This document shows, one piece after another, positions 9,585 to 17,630 of a DNA stretch of 64,000 bases. The DNA is from Companilactobacillus metriopterae. Its GTDB lineage: Bacteria; Bacillota; Bacilli; Lactobacillales; Lactobacillaceae. Position 1 is the stretch's first letter. The number at the start of each line of letters is the position of its first letter. Location of the stretch: positions 1-64,000 of the forward strand of contig NZ_RSTD01000001.1 in assembly GCF_004117915.1 (NCBI RefSeq), read 5' to 3'. The notes under the pieces are model-generated. The model worked only from the letters and a program-made list of their open reading frames with translations, was not told the origin of the DNA and made no database searches. The translations under genes were made by a program, and so were the position numbers.

Positions 9585-9613
9585 TTAAAAGACTTGCTTA
9601 AGAAGTCTTTTAA
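9585..9613. promoter_or_regulatory. Operator-like inverted repeat in the glnQ promoter
   Basis: Perfect 11-bp arms TTAAAAGACTT and AAGTCTTTTAA are separated by GCTTAAG. The -35 box TTGCTT (9594-9599) starts in the left arm and enters the loop, and the right arm fills the spacer before the -10 box. This position suits a repressor site better than a terminator. The matching regulator is not identifiable here. Confidence 0.6.
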
Positions 9614-9622
9614 TATTAGAAT
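9594..9622 (+). promoter_or_regulatory. Promoter of the glnQHMP-type operon
   Basis: TTGCTT and TAGAAT (9617-9622) are spaced by exactly 17 bases. Transcription would begin about 45 bases before the first gene. Confidence 0.6.
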
Positions 9623-9674
9623 ATTTTTAATGAGTCTTTAACGATTAACTAATAAATGAAGGGAGTCAGGGAAT

Positions 9675-10412
9675 ATGTCAATGATTGAATTTCGTGACGT
9701 TCAAAAATATTATGGGAAGTTTCACGCATTAAAAGATATTAATTTGGAAATTGATAAGGGAGAAACTGTAGTTTTAATAGGACCGTCAGGTTCTGGTAAG
9801 AGTACTCTTGCTAGAACTGTAAATGGTCTGGAAACTATTCAAGAAGGTCAGCTTATTGTAAATGGTCATGATATTGCTGATAGAAAAACAGATATAAATC
9901 GTATTAGAACAGATGTAGGTATGGTATTCCAACATTTTAATTTATATCAAAACAAAAACGTTTTAGAGAATGTCATGTTAGCACCTAGGATAGTTTTGAA
10001 ATTAGATGAAACTGAAAATAAAAAAAGAGCTATGGACATTTTGGATCAGGTTGGTTTAGCTGATAAAGCTGAGAATATGCCATCTCAAATCTCAGGTGGT
10101 CAAGCTCAACGTGTGGCAATTGCACGTTCACTAGCAATGCGACCTAAGTGTATGTTATTTGATGAACCAACGAGTGCTTTGGATCCTGAAATGATTGATG
10201 ATGTTTTAAGAGTTATAAAATATGTTACAAGTCAAAGTGATATGACAAGCTTGATCGTTACCCATGAAATGGGATTTGCTCAAGAAGTTGCAAACAGAGT
10301 TATTTTTATGGATCAAGGACAAATATTGGCTGACGATGAAACAAGTAAATTCTTTGAAAATCCATCTAATCCGAGAGCTAAACAATTCTTAAGTAAGATA
10401 ATTAAACATTGA
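9675..10412 (+). CDS. glnQ: Polar amino acid ABC transporter ATPase (GlnQ type)
   Basis: This 245-residue ATPase energises a polar amino acid importer. It shows Walker A GPSGSGKST, Q-loop FQHFNLY, signature ISGGQAQRVAIARSL, Walker B MLFDEPTSALDPEM and H-loop VTHEMGFA, all typical of the GlnQ/HisP group. It leads a four-gene operon (ATPase, binding protein, two permeases) with the same order as Bacillus glnQHMP. The substrate, probably glutamine or glutamate, is inferred from family and order only. Confidence 0.9.
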   Translation: MSMIEFRDVQKYYGKFHALKDINLEIDKGETVVLIGPSGSGKSTLARTVNGLETIQEGQLIVNGHDIADRKTDINRIRTDVGMVFQHFNLYQNKNVLENVMLAPRIVLKLDETENKKRAMDILDQVGLADKAENMPSQISGGQAQRVAIARSLAMRPKCMLFDEPTSALDPEMIDDVLRVIKYVTSQSDMTSLIVTHEMGFAQEVANRVIFMDQGQILADDETSKFFENPSNPRAKQFLSKIIKH

Positions 10413-10431
10413 TATAGGGGAGGAATAATAT

Positions 10432-11262
10432 ATGAAATTTAAAAAATATTTACTATTAATTTCAACCCTATTTCTAGCTTTAATATTGTTGAGTGGTTGT
10501 GGTCAAAAGCCATTATCAAAACAAAATATTTTAGACAATGATAAAGAATCAAAAACAATTACTTGGGGTGTTAAGGCCGATACAAAATTAATAGGATTGA
10601 TTGATGTTAAAGATGGTGAAGACAAGGGATTTGAGATTGATTTAGCCAAAGCAATTACTAAAAAAATGCTTGGTAAAGATGCTAAAGCAAAATTTGTAAC
10701 CGTTACATCTCAATCAAGAATTCCTCTTTTGAAAAATGGTAATATAGATGCAATTATTGCTACTATGACAATTACACCAGATAGAGAAAAGGTTCTTGAT
10801 TTCTCAGATTCATATTTTGATGCTGGTCAATCTATTCTTGTAAAAGACGGATCTGATGTTAAAAAAGTTAGTGATCTTAATGGTAAAACGGTAATCGGCG
10901 TTGTGGGATCAAACTCAGTTCAGAATGTTCAAAAATACGCGCCAGATGCTAAAGTTCTACAGTTACCAGATTATGCACAAGCTATGACAGCATTGAAATC
11001 TGGACAGGGTGATGCTCTAACAACAGATAATGTTATTTTGGCAGGTATGGCTGTTCAAAATCCTGGTTATGTTGTTCAAGGAAAACCATTTACTGTGGAA
11101 CCATATGGGATTGGAATTAATAAAGGTCAAGATGATTTCAAACAAGCTATCAATAAAGCTTTGGAAGAAGTTATTAAAGATGGAGAATATAATAAGCTAA
11201 TTAAAAAATGGTTTGGGGATGTTCCCGGTTTTAACTATAAGGAGGTGCTAAGATATGATTAA
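10432..11262 (+). CDS. glnH: Amino acid-binding lipoprotein (GlnH type)
   Basis: The extracellular receptor of the importer has 276 residues, with a lipoprotein signal and lipobox LSGC (Cys23). A family-3 solute-binding domain follows. The signature segment around GFEIDLAKAITKKMLG, then IIATMTITPDREKVLDFSDSYF, matches the glutamine-type receptors. The 3' end overlaps the next gene by eight bases and carries that gene's AAGGAGGTG ribosome site. Confidence 0.9.
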   Translation: MKFKKYLLLISTLFLALILLSGCGQKPLSKQNILDNDKESKTITWGVKADTKLIGLIDVKDGEDKGFEIDLAKAITKKMLGKDAKAKFVTVTSQSRIPLLKNGNIDAIIATMTITPDREKVLDFSDSYFDAGQSILVKDGSDVKKVSDLNGKTVIGVVGSNSVQNVQKYAPDAKVLQLPDYAQAMTALKSGQGDALTTDNVILAGMAVQNPGYVVQGKPFTVEPYGIGINKGQDDFKQAINKALEEVIKDGEYNKLIKKWFGDVPGFNYKEVLRYD

Positions 11263-11893
11263 ACTTTTTGTAGATAATTGGTCTCAATTTCTTACAGGAT
11301 TCGGTTGGACTTTGTTATCAAGTGTCTTGGCATTATTCTTTAGTTTAATTTTAGGATCATTCTTCGCTATTCTGGAAGTTATACCTAATAAGTTTGCTAG
11401 AATTGTTGGTAATGTTTATGTAGAAATTTTTAGAAATATTCCATTATTAGTTATCACAATGTTCTTTTATCTAGTAATACCAATGTATGTTGTGAAAATT
11501 AATGGCTTTGCTGCTGGTACAATTGGATTAACAATCTATACATCAGCTTTTATCGCTGAAACAGTTCGTGCTGGTATTAATTCAGTGGATGTCGGACAAA
11601 TGGAAGCATCTCGTTCAAACGGTATGACATATGTGCAAGCAATGCGCTATATTGTTTTGCCACAAGCATTTAAATATGTAATTCCACCGCTAGGAAATCA
11701 ATTCGTAAACCTAGTTAAAAATTCAAGTGTGTTAGCCTTTGTGGCTGGATTTGATTTGATGTATCAAGGTAATTCAATTGCATCCACTACATTTGAAACA
11801 GTTAATACATATTTTGTAGTAGCCATTTTCTACCTTATTATTACTTTACCAATCAGTTACTACATGCAGCACTTAGAGAGAAAGATCGTCTAG
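11255..11893 (+). CDS. glnM: Amino acid ABC transporter permease (first subunit)
   Basis: This is one of two HisM/GlnP-type permeases, 212 residues with about five membrane helices. The coupling loop reads GQMEASRSNGMTYVQAMRYIVLPQA, cited here in two overlapping parts: GQMEASRSNGMT and YVQAMRYIVLPQA. It overlaps the binding-protein gene and is followed 15 bases later by the second permease. The name follows the Bacillus operon order and is not independently proven. Confidence 0.85.
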   Translation: MIKLFVDNWSQFLTGFGWTLLSSVLALFFSLILGSFFAILEVIPNKFARIVGNVYVEIFRNIPLLVITMFFYLVIPMYVVKINGFAAGTIGLTIYTSAFIAETVRAGINSVDVGQMEASRSNGMTYVQAMRYIVLPQAFKYVIPPLGNQFVNLVKNSSVLAFVAGFDLMYQGNSIASTTFETVNTYFVVAIFYLIITLPISYYMQHLERKIV

Positions 11894-11908
11894 AAGGAGG
11901 AAAATATT

Positions 11909-12562
11909 ATGCAAACATTTATCGACGCTTATTCACCAGTTAATATATTATTCCTTCTAAAGGGTCTATTAGTTACTATTGAAATTTCTGTAATTTCTCT
12001 GGTTATCAGCTTCATATTAGGATCTGTTTTAGGAATAATTAGATATTCTAAAATTCCATATTTTTCAAAATTTATTGGATTGATAATTGATATTGTACGT
12101 AATCTACCACTATTGTTGATTATCTTCTTTACATATTTTGGCTTGCCAGCGTTTGGATTCAAACCGGATACTATTCCAGCCGCAATATTAGCAATTTCGG
12201 TATTTGAATCAATGATGATTGCTGAAATTATTAGATCTGGTATTAACGCCGTTGATATTGGACAAATGGAGGCTTCAAGGGCGAACGGTATGACGTTTAT
12301 TCAAGCAATGTGGCATGTTGTATTGCCTCAAGCATACAAGAAAATGATACCTGCACTAGTTAGTCAGTTCATTTCTTTAATTAAGGATACATCGTTAGCT
12401 ACAATCATTGTTGTTCCTGAATTAATGCAACATGGTCAAGTAGTCTATGGTCAAGATCCCAACTTTATCGTTCCTATCTTTGTAGCGATGGCTGTAATGT
12501 ATTTCGTTGTGTGTTATGCACTGTCATTATTGTCAAAAGTTATTGATAGAAGAATGGCATAA
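11909..12562 (+). CDS. glnP: Amino acid ABC transporter permease (second subunit)
   Basis: The second membrane subunit has 217 residues and the same fold as its neighbour, with coupling loop GQMEASRANGMTFIQAMWHV. The two permeases probably pair as a heterodimer, as in GlnM/GlnP. AGAAGGAGG precedes the start. The operon ends in a bidirectional terminator immediately after the stop. Confidence 0.85.
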   Translation: MQTFIDAYSPVNILFLLKGLLVTIEISVISLVISFILGSVLGIIRYSKIPYFSKFIGLIIDIVRNLPLLLIIFFTYFGLPAFGFKPDTIPAAILAISVFESMMIAEIIRSGINAVDIGQMEASRANGMTFIQAMWHVVLPQAYKKMIPALVSQFISLIKDTSLATIIVVPELMQHGQVVYGQDPNFIVPIFVAMAVMYFVVCYALSLLSKVIDRRMA

Positions 12563-12594
12563 AAAAACACCTTACAATGTAAAGGTGTTTTTTA
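12562..12594. terminator. Bidirectional terminator between the gln and queT operons
   Basis: AAACACCTT pairs with AAGGTGTTT around a short loop with A and T tracts on both sides. It serves the plus-strand transporter operon and the converging minus-strand queT operon. Confidence 0.85.
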
Positions 12595-13338
12595 TTATAT
12601 TTTCTTCCCCAGAATAAAACCGGCATCGATAGGTATGTTAGCTCCATAAATATATTTGGAACTATCACTAGCTAAAAATAATGTTAATTCTGCAACTTCA
12701 CTAGGATCAGCATAACGTTTAATAAGGGTTTCAGAGGCAACTCTTTTAGCAACTTCAGCGTTATTATTAAAATCTTCTTTTGTCATATAAGTTTTAACAG
12801 CGCCGGGTGATATACAATTTGCTCTTATTCCTTTTTTTCCATAGTCGAAGTTCAGTTGCTTTGTGTAACCAACGATAGCATGCTTTGAAGCAGTATAAGC
12901 AGCTCCACCTCCACTTGCAATCATTCCGGCAATTGAAGCCATATTTACTACCACTAAAGGTGATTTGGTCGAGATGCTTTTTTCTACCATTACGTTTGTA
13001 ACGGTAAACATACTGGTTAAATTAGTATTTATGACCTTATCCCATTTATATCTTGAGGTTTCCAGACTGGGAGAAAAATCATCCAAAATACCAGCAGTAT
13101 TACAAACTATATCAATGTTATTTAATGTATTTAAGTGATCTATAATGTTATTAGAATCGTTGATATCAATTAATTTAAAATTAAAGTTATTCTGTTTAAT
13201 GTTACATTTAGATTTATCTACAGCAAAAACAATTGCGCCTTGATCAAGAAAAGCTAAGCACTGTGCTTTTCCAATTCCACTACTAGCACCAGTTATAAAA
13301 ATCTTTTTTCCTTTTAAATCAGGGTAGATAGCAGTCAT
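12595..13338 (-). CDS. Short-chain dehydrogenase/reductase in the queT operon
   Basis: This 247-residue classical SDR has the cofactor motif TGASSGIG near residue 17, NTAG, and the catalytic pair in YTASKHA near residue 148. The end PIDAGFILG is typical of FabG-like enzymes. Its substrate is unknown. I place the start at the ATG that overlaps the previous stop as ATGA. An upstream in-frame TTG would add five residues but has no ribosome site. Its position as third gene behind a preQ1-type riboswitch is unusual and suggests co-expression with precursor import. Confidence 0.85.
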   Translation of the reverse strand: MTAIYPDLKGKKIFITGASSGIGKAQCLAFLDQGAIVFAVDKSKCNIKQNNFNFKLIDINDSNNIIDHLNTLNNIDIVCNTAGILDDFSPSLETSRYKWDKVINTNLTSMFTVTNVMVEKSISTKSPLVVVNMASIAGMIASGGGAAYTASKHAIVGYTKQLNFDYGKKGIRANCISPGAVKTYMTKEDFNNNAEVAKRVASETLIKRYADPSEVAELTLFLASDSSKYIYGANIPIDAGFILGKKI

Positions 13339-13559
13339 TCTACAATTTCCCAATCATTTGCTAGAATTTCACAGGTATTGGGTTGAAATATTGAAAGACT
13401 AGGATTTTCGTCAGTTTTAATGAGTAGAAAAGGATTTACATTGTCTCCTGAGATTTTTAAATCAGTCACTTCAAATATATATTCCTCACCAACAGACCAA
13501 CTTTTGCGACGAGCTTTTTTACCGTTTTCAATCTCTTTTAATACATCTGAGAATTTCAT
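13335..13559 (-). CDS. DUF2829 (Tad2-like) small protein
   Basis: This 74-residue protein has the layout of the DUF2829 family: an N-terminal helix (MKFSDVLKEIENGKKARRKSW) cited here as FSDVLKEIENGKKARR then KSW, a beta-rich middle, and the closing motif ANDWEIVE. Phage members of this family (Tad2) sequester the signalling nucleotide of Thoeris defence. Chromosomal members have no settled role. No Thoeris genes are in the window. It overlaps queT and the SDR by ATGA at both ends, so it is translationally locked into a queuosine-precursor operon. Family assignment is by pattern only. Confidence 0.7.
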   Translation of the reverse strand: MKFSDVLKEIENGKKARRKSWSVGEEYIFEVTDLKISGDNVNPFLLIKTDENPSLSIFQPNTCEILANDWEIVE

Positions 13560-14056
13560 TTGATTATTTTTCCTTCACTAAAGTTTATTTTTCTAGAAAC
13601 AAGATCGACAATGATTGCACCGATGAACATGGAAATAAATTCACCAATTGTAACGGTTAACCATGTCAATAATAGCGGTAACTTCATGTATATGTTTAAT
13701 TCTAATGCAACTATAAATGTACCAGGTAGCTGGCAAAATGTTGCAATAATGTATTTGTAGTATTTATTCTTGATGTTTTTTGCAAATAACCAGGTTAATG
13801 TTGTGCAAATAAGTGAAGCTATAGTTCCAAAAATCATATCTATCAAACCTAATGGCGAAAATATATTTGCGATAAAGCAACCTAAGGTTATCGCAAAAAT
13901 ATATTTTTTATTGAATGCTGCAAGGTGATTGAACAACTCAGAAATTCTTAGTTGAATTGCTCCGTAACTAAACGGTGCAATAGCAAGTGTCACAGCAACA
14001 TATAAGGCTGCTACTATACCTACTGAAATTATGTTATTTTCGGTACTTCGCTTCAT
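13556..14056 (-). CDS. queT: Queuosine precursor transporter QueT
   Basis: QueT is the substrate-binding membrane component of an energy-coupling-factor importer for queuosine precursors. The 166-residue protein has about five to six helices and the family sequence IAPFSYGAIQLRISELFNHL followed by GCFIANIFSPLGLIDMIFG. No de novo preQ1 genes are in the window, consistent with salvage. The ECF ATPases and EcfT are not here and would be shared. A preQ1-type riboswitch lies directly upstream and the gene overlaps its downstream neighbour by four bases. Confidence 0.93.
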   Translation of the reverse strand: MKRSTENNIISVGIVAALYVAVTLAIAPFSYGAIQLRISELFNHLAAFNKKYIFAITLGCFIANIFSPLGLIDMIFGTIASLICTTLTWLFAKNIKNKYYKYIIATFCQLPGTFIVALELNIYMKLPLLLTWLTVTIGEFISMFIGAIIVDLVSRKINFSEGKIIK

Positions 14057-14065
14057 GGATAAATA

Positions 14066-14112
14066 CTTCCTTAACTGTGTGATTTTTTAAGACAGGGTGC
14101 CACAAACTGTCA
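14066..14112 (-). promoter_or_regulatory. preQ1-I-type riboswitch upstream of queT
   Basis: Read on the minus strand, stem GACAG/CTGTC encloses the loop TTTGTGGCACC and is followed by TTAAAAAATCACACAG, then the ribosome site AAGGAAG. This matches the H-type pseudoknot of preQ1-I aptamers: a short stem, a loop ending in CACC, and an A-rich tail. The loop UGUG can pair with CACA in the tail. Because the tail abuts the ribosome site, control is probably translational. The gene downstream, queT, fits the ligand. Confidence 0.75.
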
Positions 14113-14180
14113 TTGTTACAATAAATATTATACTCTAAAATTTTTTTGAATTTTTGTTTTATTATCGTATCTAGGATATA

Positions 14181-14206
14181 AAAAAACACCTCTAAGGGTG
14201 TTTTTA
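14181..14206 (-). terminator. Terminator of the histidine phosphatase gene
   Basis: AAACACC pairs with GGTGTTT around a short loop. The hairpin reaches the stop codon of the minus-strand phosphatase gene. Confidence 0.8.
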
Positions 14207-14863
14207 TCCTAAAATTTCGTTGTAAGTTTCCATAACATTTACGCCATTGTCTCTGACCATACGACTTAATGAAGCATTTCTAGGACCAGTAAATGTATTG
14301 AAGGCCTCTTTTTTATATTTATCAGCAAGAGATTGAATAGTTGTACCGTGAGAAACTAGTAAAATCTTGTCACCATCTTTGGCAATTTTATCTAATTTTT
14401 CAAATCCCTTGTCAATTCTTGCCCAGTATTCTTCTGCGTTTTCAGCCATGTGAGAAGGATCTGCTTCTTTCATAAAGTTTTTAGAAGCATCTAGGCCATA
14501 TTTTTCGTTAATTTCAGGGAATGAGAATACACCATGTGGTTGTCCAGCCATTAGCCAGGCTTCATCAGAGTTCATTCCTTCAAAGTATCCATAGAATTCT
14601 TCTCTAAATTCCTTGATAGTATCTTGTTTTAACTTATCTTTGTTTACATTTTGTTGAAGGATAATACGACAAGTGGACATTGCACGAGTTGTATCAGAAG
14701 AAAGAGCAATATCAAACTTAATATCCTTAAGTGCTAATGCGGCTTTTTCTGCAACCAAAACTCCTGCTTCTGTAAGAGGTGTATCAGACCAACCTTGCAT
14801 TTTTTTAAATGTATTGAAAACAGTTTTACCGTGCCTAATAAAGTAAATTTCGTATTTTGACAT
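14204..14863 (-). CDS. Histidine phosphatase family protein
   Basis: This 219-residue member of the phosphoglycerate mutase-like superfamily has the catalytic RHG motif (FIRHGKTVFN, His11), arginine in the SSDTTRAMST block, glutamate in the EFREEFYGYFEG region, and the second catalytic histidine in LLVSHGTT. It probably removes phosphate from a small metabolite, but the substrate cannot be read. It appears monocistronic, with GGAGTGATT as ribosome site. Confidence 0.9.
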   Translation of the reverse strand: MSKYEIYFIRHGKTVFNTFKKMQGWSDTPLTEAGVLVAEKAALALKDIKFDIALSSDTTRAMSTCRIILQQNVNKDKLKQDTIKEFREEFYGYFEGMNSDEAWLMAGQPHGVFSFPEINEKYGLDASKNFMKEADPSHMAENAEEYWARIDKGFEKLDKIAKDGDKILLVSHGTTIQSLADKYKKEAFNTFTGPRNASLSRMVRDNGVNVMETYNEILG

Positions 14864-14937
14864 TTAATCACTCCTAGTCTTAATAGTACTATTCTACTAT
14901 AATTAGACTAACGTTTAAATTAAAAGGGCGGATAAGA

Positions 14938-15609
14938 TTGAAATTAGACAGTTCTAAAAAATATATTTATTTAACATCGTTATTAGCTGTTATTATTATT
15001 CTAATAATAATTTTAAGGGAGTGGGGAAATCTGCAACCTGTTTTTTCTATGTTAAATTTAGAAAAGTTTCTGACTAGTATTAAGCAATATAGATTTTTAG
15101 ACATATTTCTATTTTTACTTTTATTAGCTTGTTGCTCCATCGTGCCAGGATTACCTGTATCAGTTATAGGAATTTTGTCAGGTATAATTTTTGGTAAAAT
15201 CATAGGTTCGTTTATTAATGTTGCGGGAATGGTAGCTGGAAATTTGATTGCTCAGCGCATATTTATTAACTTTAATGAACACATAGATAAACGAAAAAAG
15301 AAAACGAAATTTGGTCAAAAAATTAGATCTATGAATCATCCCAGTATGGGAATTGTGATAGGTTATGCGATACCTTTTATTCCAACATCAATTATCAGTT
15401 TAACCTCTGTAAGTACCAATTTATCTAGAAAAAAAGTTATCACAGCTACAATTATTGGTAGCTTACCCATGGCAATAATTTATGCACTGGGAGGCAATGC
15501 AATCATCCAGAGCCATTTTAAGGAGCTAGTTGTATTGTCTGTAATTATATTGTTGCTAGTTTTACTAATATTTTTAATAGATAAGGATAGAAAAAAGACC
15601 TCAATTTGA
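14938..15609 (+). CDS. VTT-domain (TVP38/TMEM64, DedA-like) membrane protein
   Basis: This is a polytopic membrane protein of 223 residues. The VTT core is recognisable in PGLPVSVIGILSGIIFGKI, the glycine-rich turn GMVAGNLIAQRI, and GYAIPFIPTSIISL. Family members act in lipid scrambling or undecaprenyl-phosphate recycling in other bacteria, and the role here is not known. The start is TTG preceded by GGGCGG. It stands alone, with a terminator hairpin overlapping its stop codon. Confidence 0.8.
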   Translation: MKLDSSKKYIYLTSLLAVIIILIIILREWGNLQPVFSMLNLEKFLTSIKQYRFLDIFLFLLLLACCSIVPGLPVSVIGILSGIIFGKIIGSFINVAGMVAGNLIAQRIFINFNEHIDKRKKKTKFGQKIRSMNHPSMGIVIGYAIPFIPTSIISLTSVSTNLSRKKVITATIIGSLPMAIIYALGGNAIIQSHFKELVVLSVIILLLVLLIFLIDKDRKKTSI

Positions 15610-15621
15610 GGTCTTTTTTTA
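15591..15621. terminator. Bidirectional terminator between the VTT gene and lacD
   Basis: AGACCTC/GAGGTCT with A6 and T7 flanks overlaps the TGA of the VTT gene and faces the lacD 3' end. The same 31 bases occur again at 20856-20886. Confidence 0.9.
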
Positions 15622-16611
15622 TTAAACAGTTTGTCTTACTTTTTTAAACCAAGGAGTAGCCGTTTCTTTAAGAACGTTGTTTAACTCTTCTATGTTCTTT
15701 TTACCTTCAGTATCCATCCATTCAATACCTGCTTCTTCACCATCTTTTGCATAAGGTTCTATTGCACCTTTCCAAGTTGCACGTCCACACAGAACACCAT
15801 TAAAATCAGCACCAGCTTCTTTGGCTAAAATTAGCTCTGTTCTGAATGTTTCAGCACTAACACCAGCACTTAAAAAGATATATGGCAAATCAGTTGCCTC
15901 ACTTTGTTCTTTGAAATAATTTAAAGCTTCATCTTTTGTGTAAACACTTAGATTTGAACCGTTGTATCCATCAACATAGTCTAAATTAATAGGAACTTCG
16001 ACTTTTAGTACATCAATGTTATAGCGAGGTTTTGAAAATTCACGCATTGCTTCGATAACTTTATGTGGTTTAACTTTTGCATATTCTGAACTTTTGGCAT
16101 CAGTAATATTTGCATCATATGAAACTAGTTCAACAAATAGTGGGATGTCTTCTGCAACACATTCAGAACCAATACGTTCCACAAAAGCTTCTTTTTGTTC
16201 GTTTATTTTTTTATCTTCATCAATATCGATATAGAGTAGGAATTTAATTGAATCAGCACCAGCTTCTTTTAGGTTTTTTACAGACCATTCCGGAATTAAA
16301 TCGGGCATTCTTCCTGGTTCTGTAGTATCATATCCGGTTTTTTCGTATGCAACTAATAAACCTGTATTATCAGCACGAACCTTAGCTGCAGGTAATCCAT
16401 ATTCAGGGTCTAAAAGAATAGAAGATGCATAAGGTGTCAGTTCACTAGAAATTGCTTTTTTGAATTCAACAATATCATTTTCATTTGGTGTATCGGAATA
16501 ACTAGCTAGCATTTTTTTCAGAGATCCTCGTTGATCAATAGCTAAAGCAGCTATTATTCCATCGTTGTTTGACATTTTTTCAAGTTGTTTATATTTATTA
16601 GGAGTCATCAT
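15622..16611 (-). CDS. lacD: Tagatose-1,6-bisphosphate aldolase LacD
   Basis: LacD cleaves tagatose-1,6-bisphosphate to dihydroxyacetone phosphate and glyceraldehyde-3-phosphate. The 329-residue class I aldolase begins with the family segment [17 protein letters not shown] and contains IKFLLYID and the Schiff-base region DVLKVEVP. It is the last gene of the lacR-A-B-D set. LacC, the tagatose-6-phosphate kinase that normally sits before lacD, is absent. The start may be either of two adjacent ATGs. Confidence 0.95.
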   Translation of the reverse strand: MMTPNKYKQLEKMSNNDGIIAALAIDQRGSLKKMLASYSDTPNENDIVEFKKAISSELTPYASSILLDPEYGLPAAKVRADNTGLLVAYEKTGYDTTEPGRMPDLIPEWSVKNLKEAGADSIKFLLYIDIDEDKKINEQKEAFVERIGSECVAEDIPLFVELVSYDANITDAKSSEYAKVKPHKVIEAMREFSKPRYNIDVLKVEVPINLDYVDGYNGSNLSVYTKDEALNYFKEQSEATDLPYIFLSAGVSAETFRTELILAKEAGADFNGVLCGRATWKGAIEPYAKDGEEAGIEWMDTEGKKNIEELNNVLKETATPWFKKVRQTV

Positions 16612-16640
16612 AATTAATTTCCTCTTTATTTAAATTATTT

Positions 16641-16665
16641 TAAAAGCGTTTTCTTTTAACGCAAA
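16641..16665 (-). promoter_or_regulatory. cre-like site and small hairpin between lacB and lacD
   Basis: TAAAAGCGTTTTCT (16641-16654) agrees with the CcpA box at 12 of 14 positions. GCGTT and AACGC form a five-pair hairpin that on the minus strand is followed by TTTT. It may lower lacD expression through a roadblock or weak termination, or it may be chance. Confidence 0.3.
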
Positions 16666-16667
16666 TG

Positions 16668-17180
16668 TTAGTCATGATAATGACCCTGATCCCATAATAC
16701 CAATTCATGACTGAAAAAATTGGGGTTATCGTGTTGCTCGGGATTATCAGGCTCTAGATCATCTATTTTTTTAATTATTTCATCATCTTCACCCAAATAA
16801 TTTGCCTTCAAGAACGTTTTAACTATTTCTTCAGCTAGATGTTCTCCAACAACTGCGCCTCCAAAGCTAATAACATTTGCATTAAGGTGTTCTTTTGCAT
16901 ATTTTGCTGCAGTTGTATCAGCTACCAGTGCAGAACGAATCCCTTTGTTTTTATCGGCGGCTGTAGAAATACCAACACCTGTTCCGCAAAGAACAACACC
17001 ATAATCCGCATCTTTATCTCGAACCAAGTCAGCAACTTTTAAACCATAAATAGGGTAGTGAGTTCTAGTATTATCGTAAGTTCCTACGTCAATCACTTCA
17101 TGTCCAAGTGATTTTAACATATCAGAAATTTGTATCTTTACTTCAGTGACAATATGGTCATTACCAATAGCAATTTTCAT
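16668..17180 (-). CDS. lacB: Galactose-6-phosphate isomerase subunit LacB
   Basis: LacB forms with LacA the isomerase that turns galactose-6-phosphate into tagatose-6-phosphate. The 170-residue protein has the RpiB/LacAB fold with [10 protein letters not shown], the active-site loop [16 protein letters not shown] with its cysteine, and the C-terminal extension of LacB ([13 protein letters not shown]). It lies 14 bases behind lacA. Length and motifs are standard. Confidence 0.95.
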   Translation of the reverse strand: MKIAIGNDHIVTEVKIQISDMLKSLGHEVIDVGTYDNTRTHYPIYGLKVADLVRDKDADYGVVLCGTGVGISTAADKNKGIRSALVADTTAAKYAKEHLNANVISFGGAVVGEHLAEEIVKTFLKANYLGEDDEIIKKIDDLEPDNPEQHDNPNFFSHELVLWDQGHYHD

Positions 17181-17194
17181 TATTTTATTTCCTC

Positions 17195-17629
17195 CTAAAC
17201 CAGTTTTTCTAACATATCTAGTCTTATTTGATGTCTTCCGCCGGCATAGTTAACACCTAGATATTCATCTACGATTGACTCAGCACGTTTTTTTCCCACA
17301 ATTCCTGAACCAATTGCAATCGCCTTTGCACCGTTATGTTCTGTTGTCATATGAGCTGTGTTTTCCTCAGTTACATTAGCGGTAACCATTCCATGAATTT
17401 TATTACTTGCCATTGCTGATCCAACGCCATATTCATCAAATATAATTCCTCGATCGGCTTTTTTATTTAGTATATAGTTAGAAAGTTCAACTGAAGAATC
17501 AACAAAATCATCAAATGGTTCTTCTGCAAGATCAACTACTTTGTAGTCTTTATTTTTATTTTTTAAATATTCTTTAATATAGTTTTTCAATTCCATCCCA
17601 TATTTATCTGAAGCTAATGCAATTATCAT
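17195..17629 (-). CDS. lacA: Galactose-6-phosphate isomerase subunit LacA
   Basis: LacA is the smaller isomerase subunit, 144 residues, with SDKYGMELK at the start, [16 protein letters not shown] in place of the cysteine-containing loop, and [17 protein letters not shown]. The lack of the catalytic cysteine is normal for LacA, which needs LacB. It starts two bases after the lacR stop and has AGGAGG upstream, so it belongs to the lacR transcript. Confidence 0.95.
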   Translation of the reverse strand: MIIALASDKYGMELKNYIKEYLKNKNKDYKVVDLAEEPFDDFVDSSVELSNYILNKKADRGIIFDEYGVGSAMASNKIHGMVTANVTEENTAHMTTEHNGAKAIAIGSGIVGKKRAESIVDEYLGVNYAGGRHQIRLDMLEKLV

Positions 17630-17630
17630 T

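Noticed and set aside
13339-13353. TTG start five codons upstream of the SDR
   Set aside because: The ATG at 13338 forms the ATGA overlap seen at the other junction of the operon, and the TTG has no ribosome site.
14066-14112. preQ1-II riboswitch before queT
   Set aside because: The single short stem, CACC loop end and A-rich tail fit type I. No second downstream hairpin of type II is visible before the ribosome site.
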